The notes under the pieces: model-generated | Databases searched by the model: none | Seen by the model: only the letters and a program-made list of their open reading frames with translations | Told to the model about the DNA's origin: nothing | Made by a program: the position numbers and the translations under genes | Shown: positions 1-5,725 of the stretch, one piece after another | Layout: each line of letters starts with the position of its first letter | Numbering within the stretch: the stretch's first letter is position 1 | DNA from: an uncultured Lachnospiraceae bacterium | GTDB taxonomy: Bacteria > Bacillota > Clostridia > Lachnospirales > Lachnospiraceae | NCBI GenBank assembly: GCA_948665105.1 | Contig: CAPNGW010000076.1 | Location: 3,691 to 9,415 of the forward strand | Direction of reading: 5' to 3' | Length of the DNA: 5,725 nt

Positions 1-1
1 G

Positions 2-1633
2 GAGGGCTACCTGCTGATTCCGGATGGCTGCGGAGCCCTCATGAACTTTAATAACGGCAGAAGCGGCGTGTACGATGCGCCGGTATATGGCAGCAACAAG
101 GCATTCCTGTATGAAGCCTATGCGGTGGCCCGGGAGGACATCCATCTTCCGGTATTCGGAATCTATCGGGACGGACAAAGCGCTCTGGCCATCATCAATA
201 GCGGCGCACCCCAGGCCCGAATCAGGGCGGCCACAAACGGCAATGAAACCATCCGCAACCGTGTTTATCCCGTATTTCAGCTGCGGGAGCAGGACGAACA
301 GCATATTGCGGAGGATGTATTCCAGACAGTAATCCAGAAGGATGACGGTATCATGTCGGATTTGGAGGTCACCTTCCTCTTTGGGAAAGAGGGGGGCGGA
401 TATTCGGAGATGGCGTCAATGCTTCGGGAGTACTTAAGGAGTCGGGGGATGGAGACGGCGGATGCAGCTGGGACCAGCGTCATGTTAAGCATTTACGGCG
501 CTGTCAATGGAAAGCAGAAGCTTTTTGGCGTACCCCTGTACGATAAGGAGCAGCAGATTACCTCCTGTGAGGAGGCGAAAGAGATTGCAGAGCAGATTGC
601 CGGGGAGATTGAGACAGCGCCGGTGGTGCGGCTGGCTTCCTGGGATGTGAATACCGTGAAAGGGTATGGGGTGGGTGCCTTTCAGCCCATGGGCGGGAAG
701 GATGCCTTAAAGGAGCTGACGGAGCAGCTAAGGGAACAGGATATTCCCGTATTTCTGTCGGAGCCCTTTGCCAGGGTGCAAAAGTCGGGAAAGGGTATCC
801 GCCTGAAGAAGGATGCCATCCGCAGTCTGGCCAATGAGCTGTCAGCCCAGTACAGCTATTTCAGGTCCAGCAACGCGGCAGACCGTAACCGGCCATGCTA
901 TTACCTCCTGGAGGGAGCGGTGGTTATGGAACGGGCAAAGCAGCTTGCAAGCTCCCTGGATGGATACGGGTTCGCCGGAATTGCGGTGGAGGATCTTGCC
1001 GACACAAGCTATGGGAATTACCGGAAAGGACAGGTGAGCTCCAGAGATACCACAGAGAAAAATTTTGCTCAGGCATTGTCGGCGCTGGCCGTGGATTATC
1101 CCCTGATGGTGAATGGGGGATACTATGGAGGATTGAAGGATGTGCAGTTTGTCTACAATGGACCGGATCAGGGGAGCAGCCTGGATTTGGCAGACTGTGA
1201 GGTTCCCTTTTACCAGATGGCTTTAAGCGGCTTGAAGCACTATGCGGGAGAGGCGGTGAACCGAAAGGAAAATCGGAGAAGCGCACTGCTGTTGGCCCTG
1301 GAGACAGGCTCCCTCATCCAATATGAGCTGGCAGGAGACACCTCCTCTCTCCAGGGAACGGAGTTGGAGCAGCTCTATGGAGCTGACTGGAACAGGAACC
1401 AGGAGCTGATTTTACAGGAGCTTTCGGAATTTGCACCGATGATAAGCCGGATTTCCGGCGTTCCTGTGGTAAAGCATGAGATTCTTGCGCCCCATGTGGC
1501 GCGTACCTGGTACGAGAACGGCTGGGTTGTCACTGTAAATAAGGGAGATGCGCCCACAGATGTGGCTGGAGAAGAGCTGGAGGCCTGGGGATATCGAATG
1601 GAAAGGAGTGGGGAAGGATGGAGCGGCCATTGA
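2..1633 (+). CDS. DUF5696 domain-containing protein, 5'-truncated by window edge; putative glycosidase-like
   Basis: The reading frame is open from base 2 to the TGA at 1631-1633, giving 543 visible residues. The ATG at 41 is internal: the codons before it read in frame as a conserved-looking GYLLIPDGCGALMNFNNG stretch (visible residues 2-19), which I recognise as a hallmark of the DUF5696 family. The real start is therefore upstream of the window. The first ~200 residues look beta-rich. From about residue 207 (PVVRLASWD) the pattern alternates strands and helices as in a TIM barrel, with an acidic strand end GIAVEDLAD (residues 326-334, bases 977-1003), a DYPLMVNGGYYGG segment (bases 1094 on), and a VPFYQMALSGLKHYAGEAVN segment (bases 1199-1261) of the kind found near the last barrel strand of glycosidases. 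The tail WYENGWVVTVNKGD (from base 1508) resembles the C-terminal beta-sandwich of such enzymes. It overlaps the permease gene by 16 bases. Glycosidase activity is inferred from these motifs and the sugar-transport context; family membership is more secure than function. Confidence 0.85.
   Translation, partial: EGYLLIPDGCGALMNFNNGRSGVYDAPVYGSNKAFLYEAYAVAREDIHLPVFGIYRDGQSALAIINSGAPQARIRAATNGNETIRNRVYPVFQLREQDEQHIAEDVFQTVIQKDDGIMSDLEVTFLFGKEGGGYSEMASMLREYLRSRGMETADAAGTSVMLSIYGAVNGKQKLFGVPLYDKEQQITSCEEAKEIAEQIAGEIETAPVVRLASWDVNTVKGYGVGAFQPMGGKDALKELTEQLREQDIPVFLSEPFARVQKSGKGIRLKKDAIRSLANELSAQYSYFRSSNAADRNRPCYYLLEGAVVMERAKQLASSLDGYGFAGIAVEDLADTSYGNYRKGQVSSRDTTEKNFAQALSALAVDYPLMVNGGYYGGLKDVQFVYNGPDQGSSLDLADCEVPFYQMALSGLKHYAGEAVNRKENRRSALLLALETGSLIQYELAGDTSSLQGTELEQLYGADWNRNQELILQELSEFAPMISRISGVPVVKHEILAPHVARTWYENGWVVTVNKGDAPTDVAGEELEAWGYRMERSGEGWSGH
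1602..1608 (+). promoter_or_regulatory. Ribosome binding site (AAAGGAG) for first permease
   Basis: AAAGGAG lies inside the end of the DUF5696 gene, nine bases before the ATG at 1618. It supports that start over the in-frame ATG at 1633, although a weaker GGAG at 1620-1623 also sits nine bases before 1633. Confidence 0.7.
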
Positions 1634-2538
1634 TGAAAAAGGGAAAACGAAGGAATTCTTTTTCGGCACGGCGTGCCCGGAGCGGTTTGTATTTTTGCCT
1701 CCCGTTCCTTCTGGGCTTCCTCCTGTTCTTCCTTGTGCCCTTCTGCCAGTCGATTCGGTATGCGTTTTCCTCCATGAAGATGACCGAGACTGGACTGGTC
1801 CTTGAGTTTGTGGGTCTTAGGAACTTTAAGGAGGCACTGTTTACGGACCCACAGTATGTGCGGACCATCGTATCCTCCGCCAGGGATATGGTGGTTCAGG
1901 CCCCCATTATTTTGCTGTTTTCCTTGTTCATTGCGGTAATCCTGAATCAGAAATTTTTTGGGAGAGGGCTGGCCCGGGCGCTGTTTTTTCTGCCTGTGAT
2001 TATTGTCAGCGGTGTGATTGTTGAAATCTTAAGTACCGACTATCTGTCTGCCGAGATTATGAGCGGTTCACAGAGCAGTGGGCTGTTCCAGGGACTGGGA
2101 AGCTATGACATCCTGATAGCCATGGGAATCCCGTACTGGCTTGTGGATATGCTGGTTCCCTTTGTCTATGACATTTTTAATCTGGTGTGGAATTCGGGGG
2201 TACAGATTTTGATTTTCCTGGCGGGTCTTAACACCATTCCGAAACAATTATATGAAAGCGCCGGTCTGGAAGGCTGTACGGCCTGGGAGGCGTTCTGGAA
2301 GATTACATTCCCGCTGATTTCTCCCATGATTCTGATGAACGTAATCTTTACAATCATAGATTATTGCACCACAAGTGTAAACCCTGTAATCCGGCTGGTG
2401 AACCAGCAGTCCTCCAATATGAATTTTTCGTATGCGGCAGGACTTTCCTGGATGTATCTTCTGGTTGTGCTTCTGTTTGTGGGGATTGTGTACCGCCTGG
2501 TGAACCGGCGGATTGTCTATATGGAGGATGAGAGATGA
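1618..2538 (+). CDS. Sugar ABC transporter permease, LplB/UgpA-like (CUT1)
   Basis: This is one of two membrane subunits of a carbohydrate importer, 306 residues, typical for the family. A basic N-terminus (KKGKRR, RRARSG) precedes predicted helices at about 23-43, 94-110, 119-138, 180-203, 232-250 and 277-295. The EAA loop that couples to the ATPase is YESAGLEGCTAWEAFWKITFP (residues 212-232), preceded by the SGVQILIFLAGLNTIPKQL segment usual in LplB-type permeases. Between helices 3 and 4 there is a stretch of about 40 residues (139-179), longer than in simple MalF/MsmF-type relatives and probably extracytoplasmic. The position usually Ala in the EAA motif (DGA) is Cys here (EGC). The start at 1618 is chosen for its AAAGGAG site; the alternative ATG at 1633 overlaps the upstream TGA by one base and would remove five residues (MERPL). 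Coupled translation with both neighbours is likely. Substrate is unknown. Confidence 0.93.
   Translation: MERPLMKKGKRRNSFSARRARSGLYFCLPFLLGFLLFFLVPFCQSIRYAFSSMKMTETGLVLEFVGLRNFKEALFTDPQYVRTIVSSARDMVVQAPIILLFSLFIAVILNQKFFGRGLARALFFLPVIIVSGVIVEILSTDYLSAEIMSGSQSSGLFQGLGSYDILIAMGIPYWLVDMLVPFVYDIFNLVWNSGVQILIFLAGLNTIPKQLYESAGLEGCTAWEAFWKITFPLISPMILMNVIFTIIDYCTTSVNPVIRLVNQQSSNMNFSYAAGLSWMYLLVVLLFVGIVYRLVNRRIVYMEDER
2523..2527 (+). promoter_or_regulatory. Ribosome binding site (GGAGG) for second permease
   Basis: GGAGG sits in the last codons of the first permease, seven bases before the ATG at 2535. The start and the upstream stop share the ATGA quartet, so translation of the two subunits is probably coupled, which suits the equal amounts needed in the heterodimer. 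Confidence 0.75.
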
Positions 2539-3503
2539 AGCGGAGGATAAACAGGGATCCGGCCCTTTTGCCGGTACGGCTGAAACGGATGGGGAAGAGT
2601 ACGCTGCGGACTATGCTTCTTCTGGGGCTTGGGGTGATTGTGCTGTATCCGCTGTTTTACAGCATCAGCATTGCCTTTAGGCCGGCCAGTGAGCTTTATG
2701 ATCCCCTGGTGATTCTGGTTCCCAGGACATTGGTTCTTACGAATATCAAAAATGCCCTGGGGTATCTGGACTATTGGGTATCCCTGAAGAATTCCCTGAT
2801 ACTGGTGTCGGTATCCTCCCTGCTGCAGGTGATTTCCTGTTCCCTGGCAGGGTATGGGCTGGCCAGATACCGTTTCCGGGGGAGCGGCCTTATATTTGGA
2901 ATGGTGCTTTTGACTATTCTGGTACCACCCCAGACAGTGATGATTCCCAATTATATGAATTTCAGATACTTTGACCCCCTGGGGCTTGTGAGTCTTTTTG
3001 GCGCAGTTACCGGGCAGCCGGCCAATATCAATCTTTTGAACCATCCCCTGGCCTTCTATCTGCCGGCTATGCTGGGAAACGGGATTCGGTCCGGTGTAAT
3101 TATTTTCCTGTTCCGTCAGTTTTTCCGGGGGCTTCCAAAGGAGCTGGAGGAGGCGGCCTACCTGGATGGCTGCGGGGCCTTTTGGACATTCCTTCGGGTG
3201 ATGGCGCCCAATGCGGGAGGAGCCTACCTGACGGCGGTGCTGTTCTCCGTGGTATGGTACTGGAATGATTATGTGTATACCTCGTCTCTTATGAGCGGCT
3301 ACAGTACGGTGATGAACCGGTTATATATGTTAAAGGATAATATCAGCCATATTATGGAGTATGAGATTAACCAAAGCCCCCAGGAGGGGATATTGATTCT
3401 ACAGGCGGGGGTGCTGCTGGCGATTCTGCCGCCCCTGATAATGTATCTGTTTTTGCAAAAGTACTTTACCGAGAGCATTGAACGCTCTGGTTTGGTAGGA
3501 TAA
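2535..3503 (+). CDS. Carbohydrate ABC transporter permease, UgpE/MalG-like (CUT1)
   Basis: This is the partner membrane subunit, 322 residues. After a basic N-terminus, helices are predicted at about 25-47, 85-106, 116-136, 172-194, 226-245 and 285-306. The EAA loop is ELEEAAYLDGCGAFWTFLRVM (residues 203-223), close to the consensus EAA-DGA-F-I-P, again with Cys in place of the usual Ala. It is preceded by FRQFFRGLPKELEEAA, characteristic of this subfamily. The C-terminus, QKYFTESIERSGLVG, matches the usual permease ending (QKYF-G-G-KG). A segment at about 144-171 (YFDPLGLVSLFGAVTGQPANINLLNHP) lies between helices 3 and 4 and lengthens the expected external loop. The start overlaps the first permease by four bases. 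No ATPase gene accompanies the pair; a shared MsmX/UgpC-type ATPase encoded elsewhere would be expected from family knowledge. Substrate specificity cannot be deduced. Confidence 0.94.
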   Translation: MKRRINRDPALLPVRLKRMGKSTLRTMLLLGLGVIVLYPLFYSISIAFRPASELYDPLVILVPRTLVLTNIKNALGYLDYWVSLKNSLILVSVSSLLQVISCSLAGYGLARYRFRGSGLIFGMVLLTILVPPQTVMIPNYMNFRYFDPLGLVSLFGAVTGQPANINLLNHPLAFYLPAMLGNGIRSGVIIFLFRQFFRGLPKELEEAAYLDGCGAFWTFLRVMAPNAGGAYLTAVLFSVVWYWNDYVYTSSLMSGYSTVMNRLYMLKDNISHIMEYEINQSPQEGILILQAGVLLAILPPLIMYLFLQKYFTESIERSGLVG

Positions 3504-3507
3504 AGAG

Positions 3508-3515
3508 AAAAGGAG
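3508..3515 (+). promoter_or_regulatory. Ribosome binding site (AAAAGGAG) for solute-binding protein
   Basis: AAAAGGAG lies in the 21-base gap after the second permease and nine bases before the ATG at 3525. It is a strong site, which suits the higher expression usually needed for a binding protein. Confidence 0.8.
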
Positions 3516-3524
3516 AGTGAGAAC

Positions 3525-4952
3525 ATGAAGGACTTAAAATGGAAACGGATTCTGGCAGGTGCCATGGCAATTCTGTTACTGGCAGGATGCGGGAAGACAA
3601 ACGAAGGAGGGGATGCAGATACTGACAGCCCCGGCGGGCAGAAGGTACAGGGGGAAAGCTCTGAGAACGGGGAGCCCCAAGGCGGCGGTGAGGATAACAG
3701 ACAGGCGGACCGCAGCTATGTGGAGGGGACGTCCATCGATGTGACCGGGATGCCTCAGGCAGAGCTTGCTGAGAAAAAGGTTACGGTTTACTGCTGGGGG
3801 GAATATGTGCCAGAGAAGCTTTATGACTGGCAGGGCTACCGCTTCCAGGACTATTATGGCGGGGAAGTGGAAGTGATTCTTTCCACCGGAGATTATTACG
3901 AGAATCTCTATAAGCTGATTGCTGCCGGAGAGATTCCGGACATTGTAATCGGGGAGGCCAAGAGCTTTCCGGCGTTCCTGATGAAGGATCTGGTACAGCC
4001 CTGGGATGATTATGTGGATTTTGACAATCCCGTATGGCAGGAGACGGGCTCCCTGGAGGATATCGATAAGATGCGCTATGACGGCAAGGTGTACAATATC
4101 ACCGCAAAGAGCCACAATCTGGGAGTGATGTTCTATAACCAGCGGCTGATTTCCGAAGCCGGGCTGGAAGAGCCCATGGAGCTGCAGAAAAGGGGAGAAT
4201 GGACCTGGGAGAAGTTCAGGGAATACCTGGATGCCACCACCATGGATACCACCGGAGACGGCATTACAGATGTGTATGGCATTGTAAATACCGGCGATTT
4301 TCCCCTGGCATTGTTTGCCAGTACCGGTGAGCTTCACATTGAGTATGAGAACAACCAGTTTATCAATAACATGAAGAGCCAGAAGATTCAGGATGCCGCC
4401 AACTTTCTGTACGAAATAGGCAACAACGGCTCCCAGCTCATGAGTCTGGGGGATCCGGTATCGGAGTTCCTGAATGGAAAGGCCGCCTTCGTATATACCA
4501 ACGATTACCGGGGCTATGTGGATTATGCGGCCCTGTGGGAGACGGATGGAATCGGTATCGTGCCTATGCCAAAGTACAGTGGAGCCGATGGGCAGTACCA
4601 GGCCTCTCTGACAGACAATATCTGGCTGATGAAGGGGGCGAAGAATCCGGAGGGAGCGGCCCTTTTGGTGCTGGCGGAGCAGTATGACAGTCTTTTAAAT
4701 GTGGATCCCCAGGCGGAGAGTGCAAGACAGAGCCAGATAGACGACTGGATGGAGAAAGGATTTTCCAGAGAGGCGGCCGAAGCGGTGCTGGATATCAACG
4801 ATATGCCCACCAAGATTCTGTGGCCCAGGAATATTCCCATAGCCGATGGAAATGTGGAGTACCGGGCCATGGACACCCCCTGGACCACATTGTCAGATAC
4901 GGTCAGTGGTTCTGTGGATAAGGCAATTTTGGATGCCACCACCTCTGAGTAG
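3525..4952 (+). CDS. Extracellular solute-binding lipoprotein (family 1, sugar ABC transporter)
   Basis: This is the substrate-capture component, 475 residues, anchored to the outer face of the membrane. The signal peptide has a basic start (MKDLKWKR), a hydrophobic core, and a lipobox LAGC at residues 19-22, so Cys22 should be lipidated. A Gly/Glu/Asp/Ser-rich low-complexity linker (about 23-65) tethers the folded domain, which begins near residue 84 with KKVTVYCWGEY. Typical MalE-class features follow: YYENLYKLIAAGEIPDIVIG (124-143), where the first lobe samples its ligand; DGKVYNITAKSHNLGVMFYNQRLISEAGL (186-214); EWTWEKFREYLDATT (225-239); and an Asp-rich DTTGDGITDVYGI loop (241-253) common in these proteins. 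FLNGKAAFVYTND (315-327) and GIGIVPMPK (342-350) are also standard. Many Trp and Tyr residues fit a sugar ligand. It follows the permeases by 21 bases, so it belongs to the same importer. The ligand is unknown; an oligosaccharide is inferred. Confidence 0.95.
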   Translation: MKDLKWKRILAGAMAILLLAGCGKTNEGGDADTDSPGGQKVQGESSENGEPQGGGEDNRQADRSYVEGTSIDVTGMPQAELAEKKVTVYCWGEYVPEKLYDWQGYRFQDYYGGEVEVILSTGDYYENLYKLIAAGEIPDIVIGEAKSFPAFLMKDLVQPWDDYVDFDNPVWQETGSLEDIDKMRYDGKVYNITAKSHNLGVMFYNQRLISEAGLEEPMELQKRGEWTWEKFREYLDATTMDTTGDGITDVYGIVNTGDFPLALFASTGELHIEYENNQFINNMKSQKIQDAANFLYEIGNNGSQLMSLGDPVSEFLNGKAAFVYTNDYRGYVDYAALWETDGIGIVPMPKYSGADGQYQASLTDNIWLMKGAKNPEGAALLVLAEQYDSLLNVDPQAESARQSQIDDWMEKGFSREAAEAVLDINDMPTKILWPRNIPIADGNVEYRAMDTPWTTLSDTVSGSVDKAILDATTSE

Positions 4953-5002
4953 GGAAGTTTCAGATACAAGGAACCAAGAAAAACATCAAGGAGAAGGGAA
5001 GG
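4953..5002 (+). other. Short intergenic spacer without visible terminator
   Basis: This A/G-rich spacer separates the binding-protein stop (TAG, 4950-4952) from the next start. I see no inverted repeat followed by a T run and no convincing -35/-10 pair, so read-through into the next gene is expected. It holds the ribosome site of the following gene. Confidence 0.55.
4988..4993 (+). promoter_or_regulatory. Ribosome binding site (AAGGAG) for secreted CBM protein
   Basis: AAGGAG is nine bases before a GTG at 5003 and fifteen before the in-frame ATG at 5009. The nine-base spacing equals that of two other starts in the window and favours GTG. A second purine run (GGGAAGGG, 4996-5003) could serve the ATG. 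Confidence 0.6.
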
Positions 5003-5725
5003 GTGAAAATGAAGGGATGGAAGAAGCTGTCCAGCCTGCTCCTGACGGTGAGCCTGTGCAGCACACTGTTGAGCGCCGGTTTTCCCATGAGGGCTTTTAT
5101 GGCCGCCGAATCAGATATCGGAGGCAGAGTGATTACCGGAGAGCAGGGAATTAATCTGGTAAACAATGCAGGGTTTGAGCACGGCGGAGGCGATGAAGCG
5201 GAGGCCTGGGGAAAAAATGAAGTGGAGATTAATACCGCCACAGAGTTTGTGCACAGCGGAAGCAGAAGTATGAAAGTGGCTGCGGGCAGAACGGCAACGG
5301 CGTATGCCTTCAGCGGTCTCAATGATATCTATAACCGGGAGGCTGCCGTCACCGCCGGCATCTGGGTCTATCTGTCCGATGCGGCAGACGCGGATAAAAC
5401 ATTGATTGTTCTGGAGCGGAAGGGAGGAGGGGATCAAAATCTTTTGGTCCGCCCCCAGGCCCAGACCGGCTGGCAGAAGGTGATTTTTTCCGGAGATGCA
5501 GCGCCCGGCTGCAATGAGCACGTAATCAAGTTCGAGGTGGCAGATGGAAATGTGGGAGATATTTATTTTGACGATGCGTTTGTGTACAGTCAGGACGGCA
5601 CGTCAATAAACCTTTTAAGGAACGGTGGCTTTGAAAGCCAGCTGGATTCCTTTGGACAGGGCGGGGACGGCACAGCTTTGGCATCCGGGAATCAGACTCA
5701 CGGCGGCAGCAGTGCGCTGGAGATC
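5003..5725 (+). CDS. Secreted carbohydrate-binding (CBM4/9-like) protein, 3'-truncated by window edge
   Basis: The frame runs open from GTG 5003 (or ATG 5009) to the last base, with no stop, so only the N-terminal ~240 residues are seen. Counting from ATG 5009, residues 1-33 form a signal peptide: basic MKGWKK, a hydrophobic core, and a plausible cleavage after FMAA. Residues 48-193 form a beta-sandwich domain with the CBM4/9 pattern: INLVNNAGFE, AEAWGKN, VHSGSRSMKV, AGIWVYLSDA, GWQKVIFSG and the closing DIYFDDAFVYS. A second copy starts at residue 200 (INLLRNGGFE) and continues to THGGSSALEI at the edge. Such tandem modules usually sit in front of a large secreted glycoside hydrolase or surface protein, but no catalytic part is visible and I do not assign one. 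It lies 50 bases after the binding-protein gene without a terminator, so it is probably co-expressed and acts on the same glycan outside the cell. Start choice is uncertain by two codons. Confidence 0.85.
   Translation, partial: MKMKGWKKLSSLLLTVSLCSTLLSAGFPMRAFMAAESDIGGRVITGEQGINLVNNAGFEHGGGDEAEAWGKNEVEINTATEFVHSGSRSMKVAAGRTATAYAFSGLNDIYNREAAVTAGIWVYLSDAADADKTLIVLERKGGGDQNLLVRPQAQTGWQKVIFSGDAAPGCNEHVIKFEVADGNVGDIYFDDAFVYSQDGTSINLLRNGGFESQLDSFGQGGDGTALASGNQTHGGSSALEI
5150..5590 (+). other. CBM4/9-like domain, first copy (protein level)
   Basis: This region encodes a complete jelly-roll-like module, from INLVNNAGFE to DIYFDDAFVYS. The asparagine-rich opening and the aspartate-rich closing strand are the usual ends of CBM4/9-type domains. 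The binding-face aromatics cannot be assigned with certainty, but W67, W119 and W155 (from ATG 5009) are candidates for core or ligand contacts. Confidence 0.7.
5606..5725 (+). other. CBM4/9-like domain, second copy, incomplete
   Basis: The second module begins with INLLRNGGFE and reaches the HGGSSALEI strand, matching the first copy's VHSGSRSMKV. The offset between copies is 152 residues. The two copies differ at many bases, so the duplication is old or the modules were acquired separately. The rest is beyond the window. Confidence 0.65.

Noticed and set aside
41..43. ATG at 41 as the start of the DUF5696 gene
   Set aside because: The in-frame codons from base 2 encode the conserved-looking GYLLIPDGCGAL motif and no ribosome site precedes the ATG, so it is an internal methionine.
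924..1286. A 120-codon minus-strand open frame opposite the DUF5696 gene
   Set aside because: The Pro/Ser/His-rich translation has no family resemblance, and the sense frame is clearly coding.
2517..3044. A 175-codon minus-strand open frame opposite the second permease
   Set aside because: Its composition (rich in Gln, His, Pro and Lys) is what reversed membrane-protein codons give; no motif supports it.
22..3175. A shared 12-base word GGATGGCTGCGG at 22-33 and 3164-3175
   Set aside because: Both places encode Asp-Gly-Cys-Gly in unrelated conserved motifs with the same preferred codons; there are only two copies and no wider similarity, so it is not a repeat element.
3576..4337. A 253-codon open frame on the minus strand opposite the solute-binding protein gene
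   Set aside because: It lies entirely inside a well-supported gene, has no good ribosome site or recognisable domain, and is explained by the codon bias of the sense gene.
4953..5008. Possible terminator or internal promoter in the largest intergenic gap
   Set aside because: The gap is A/G-rich with no stem-loop followed by a T run and no convincing promoter hexamers.
5051..5062. Possible lipobox around Cys17 in the secreted protein's signal peptide (VSLC)
   Set aside because: The residue before the Cys is Leu rather than Gly, Ala or Ser, and a conventional cleavage site (FMAA) lies further on, so ordinary signal peptidase processing is more likely.

Overview
The window looks like part of a single sugar-uptake and glycan-processing operon on the + strand of a Gram-positive anaerobe of the Clostridia, most likely Lachnospiraceae or a relative. 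This rests on strong purine-rich AGGAG ribosome sites, tight gene overlaps, a lipoprotein-type solute-binding protein, a CUT1-type ABC transporter without a local ATPase, moderately high GC, and protein sequences resembling those of gut Clostridia and Paenibacillus as remembered. Genus cannot be fixed from the sequence alone.

Layout, all on +: (1) bases 2-1633, the C-terminal 543 residues of a DUF5696-type protein whose start lies before the window; (2) 1618-2538, a six-helix ABC permease (LplB/UgpA-like); (3) 2535-3503, the partner permease (UgpE/MalG-like); (4) 3525-4952, a lipoprotein solute-binding protein of the family 1 (MalE-like) class; (5) 5003-5725, the start of a secreted protein with a signal peptide, one complete CBM4/9-like beta-sandwich domain and the beginning of a second copy, cut by the window edge. 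Genes 1-3 overlap one another, gene 4 follows after 21 bases, and gene 5 follows after 50 bases with no hairpin terminator. This points to one transcript. Its promoter and any regulator are outside the window.

Working model (inference): the secreted carbohydrate-binding protein attaches to, and perhaps degrades, an external glycan. The lipoprotein captures the released oligosaccharide, the two permeases import it using an ATPase encoded elsewhere (MsmX-like sharing is common in Firmicutes), and the DUF5696 protein, which has features suggesting a TIM-barrel glycosidase, acts on the same glycan. The substrate is not known and cannot be read from the sequence. The DUF5696 member is the most interesting part because the family has no assigned activity that I know of.

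There is no RNA gene, CRISPR array, insertion sequence or other mobile element that I can support. There is no gene-free stretch longer than 56 bases.
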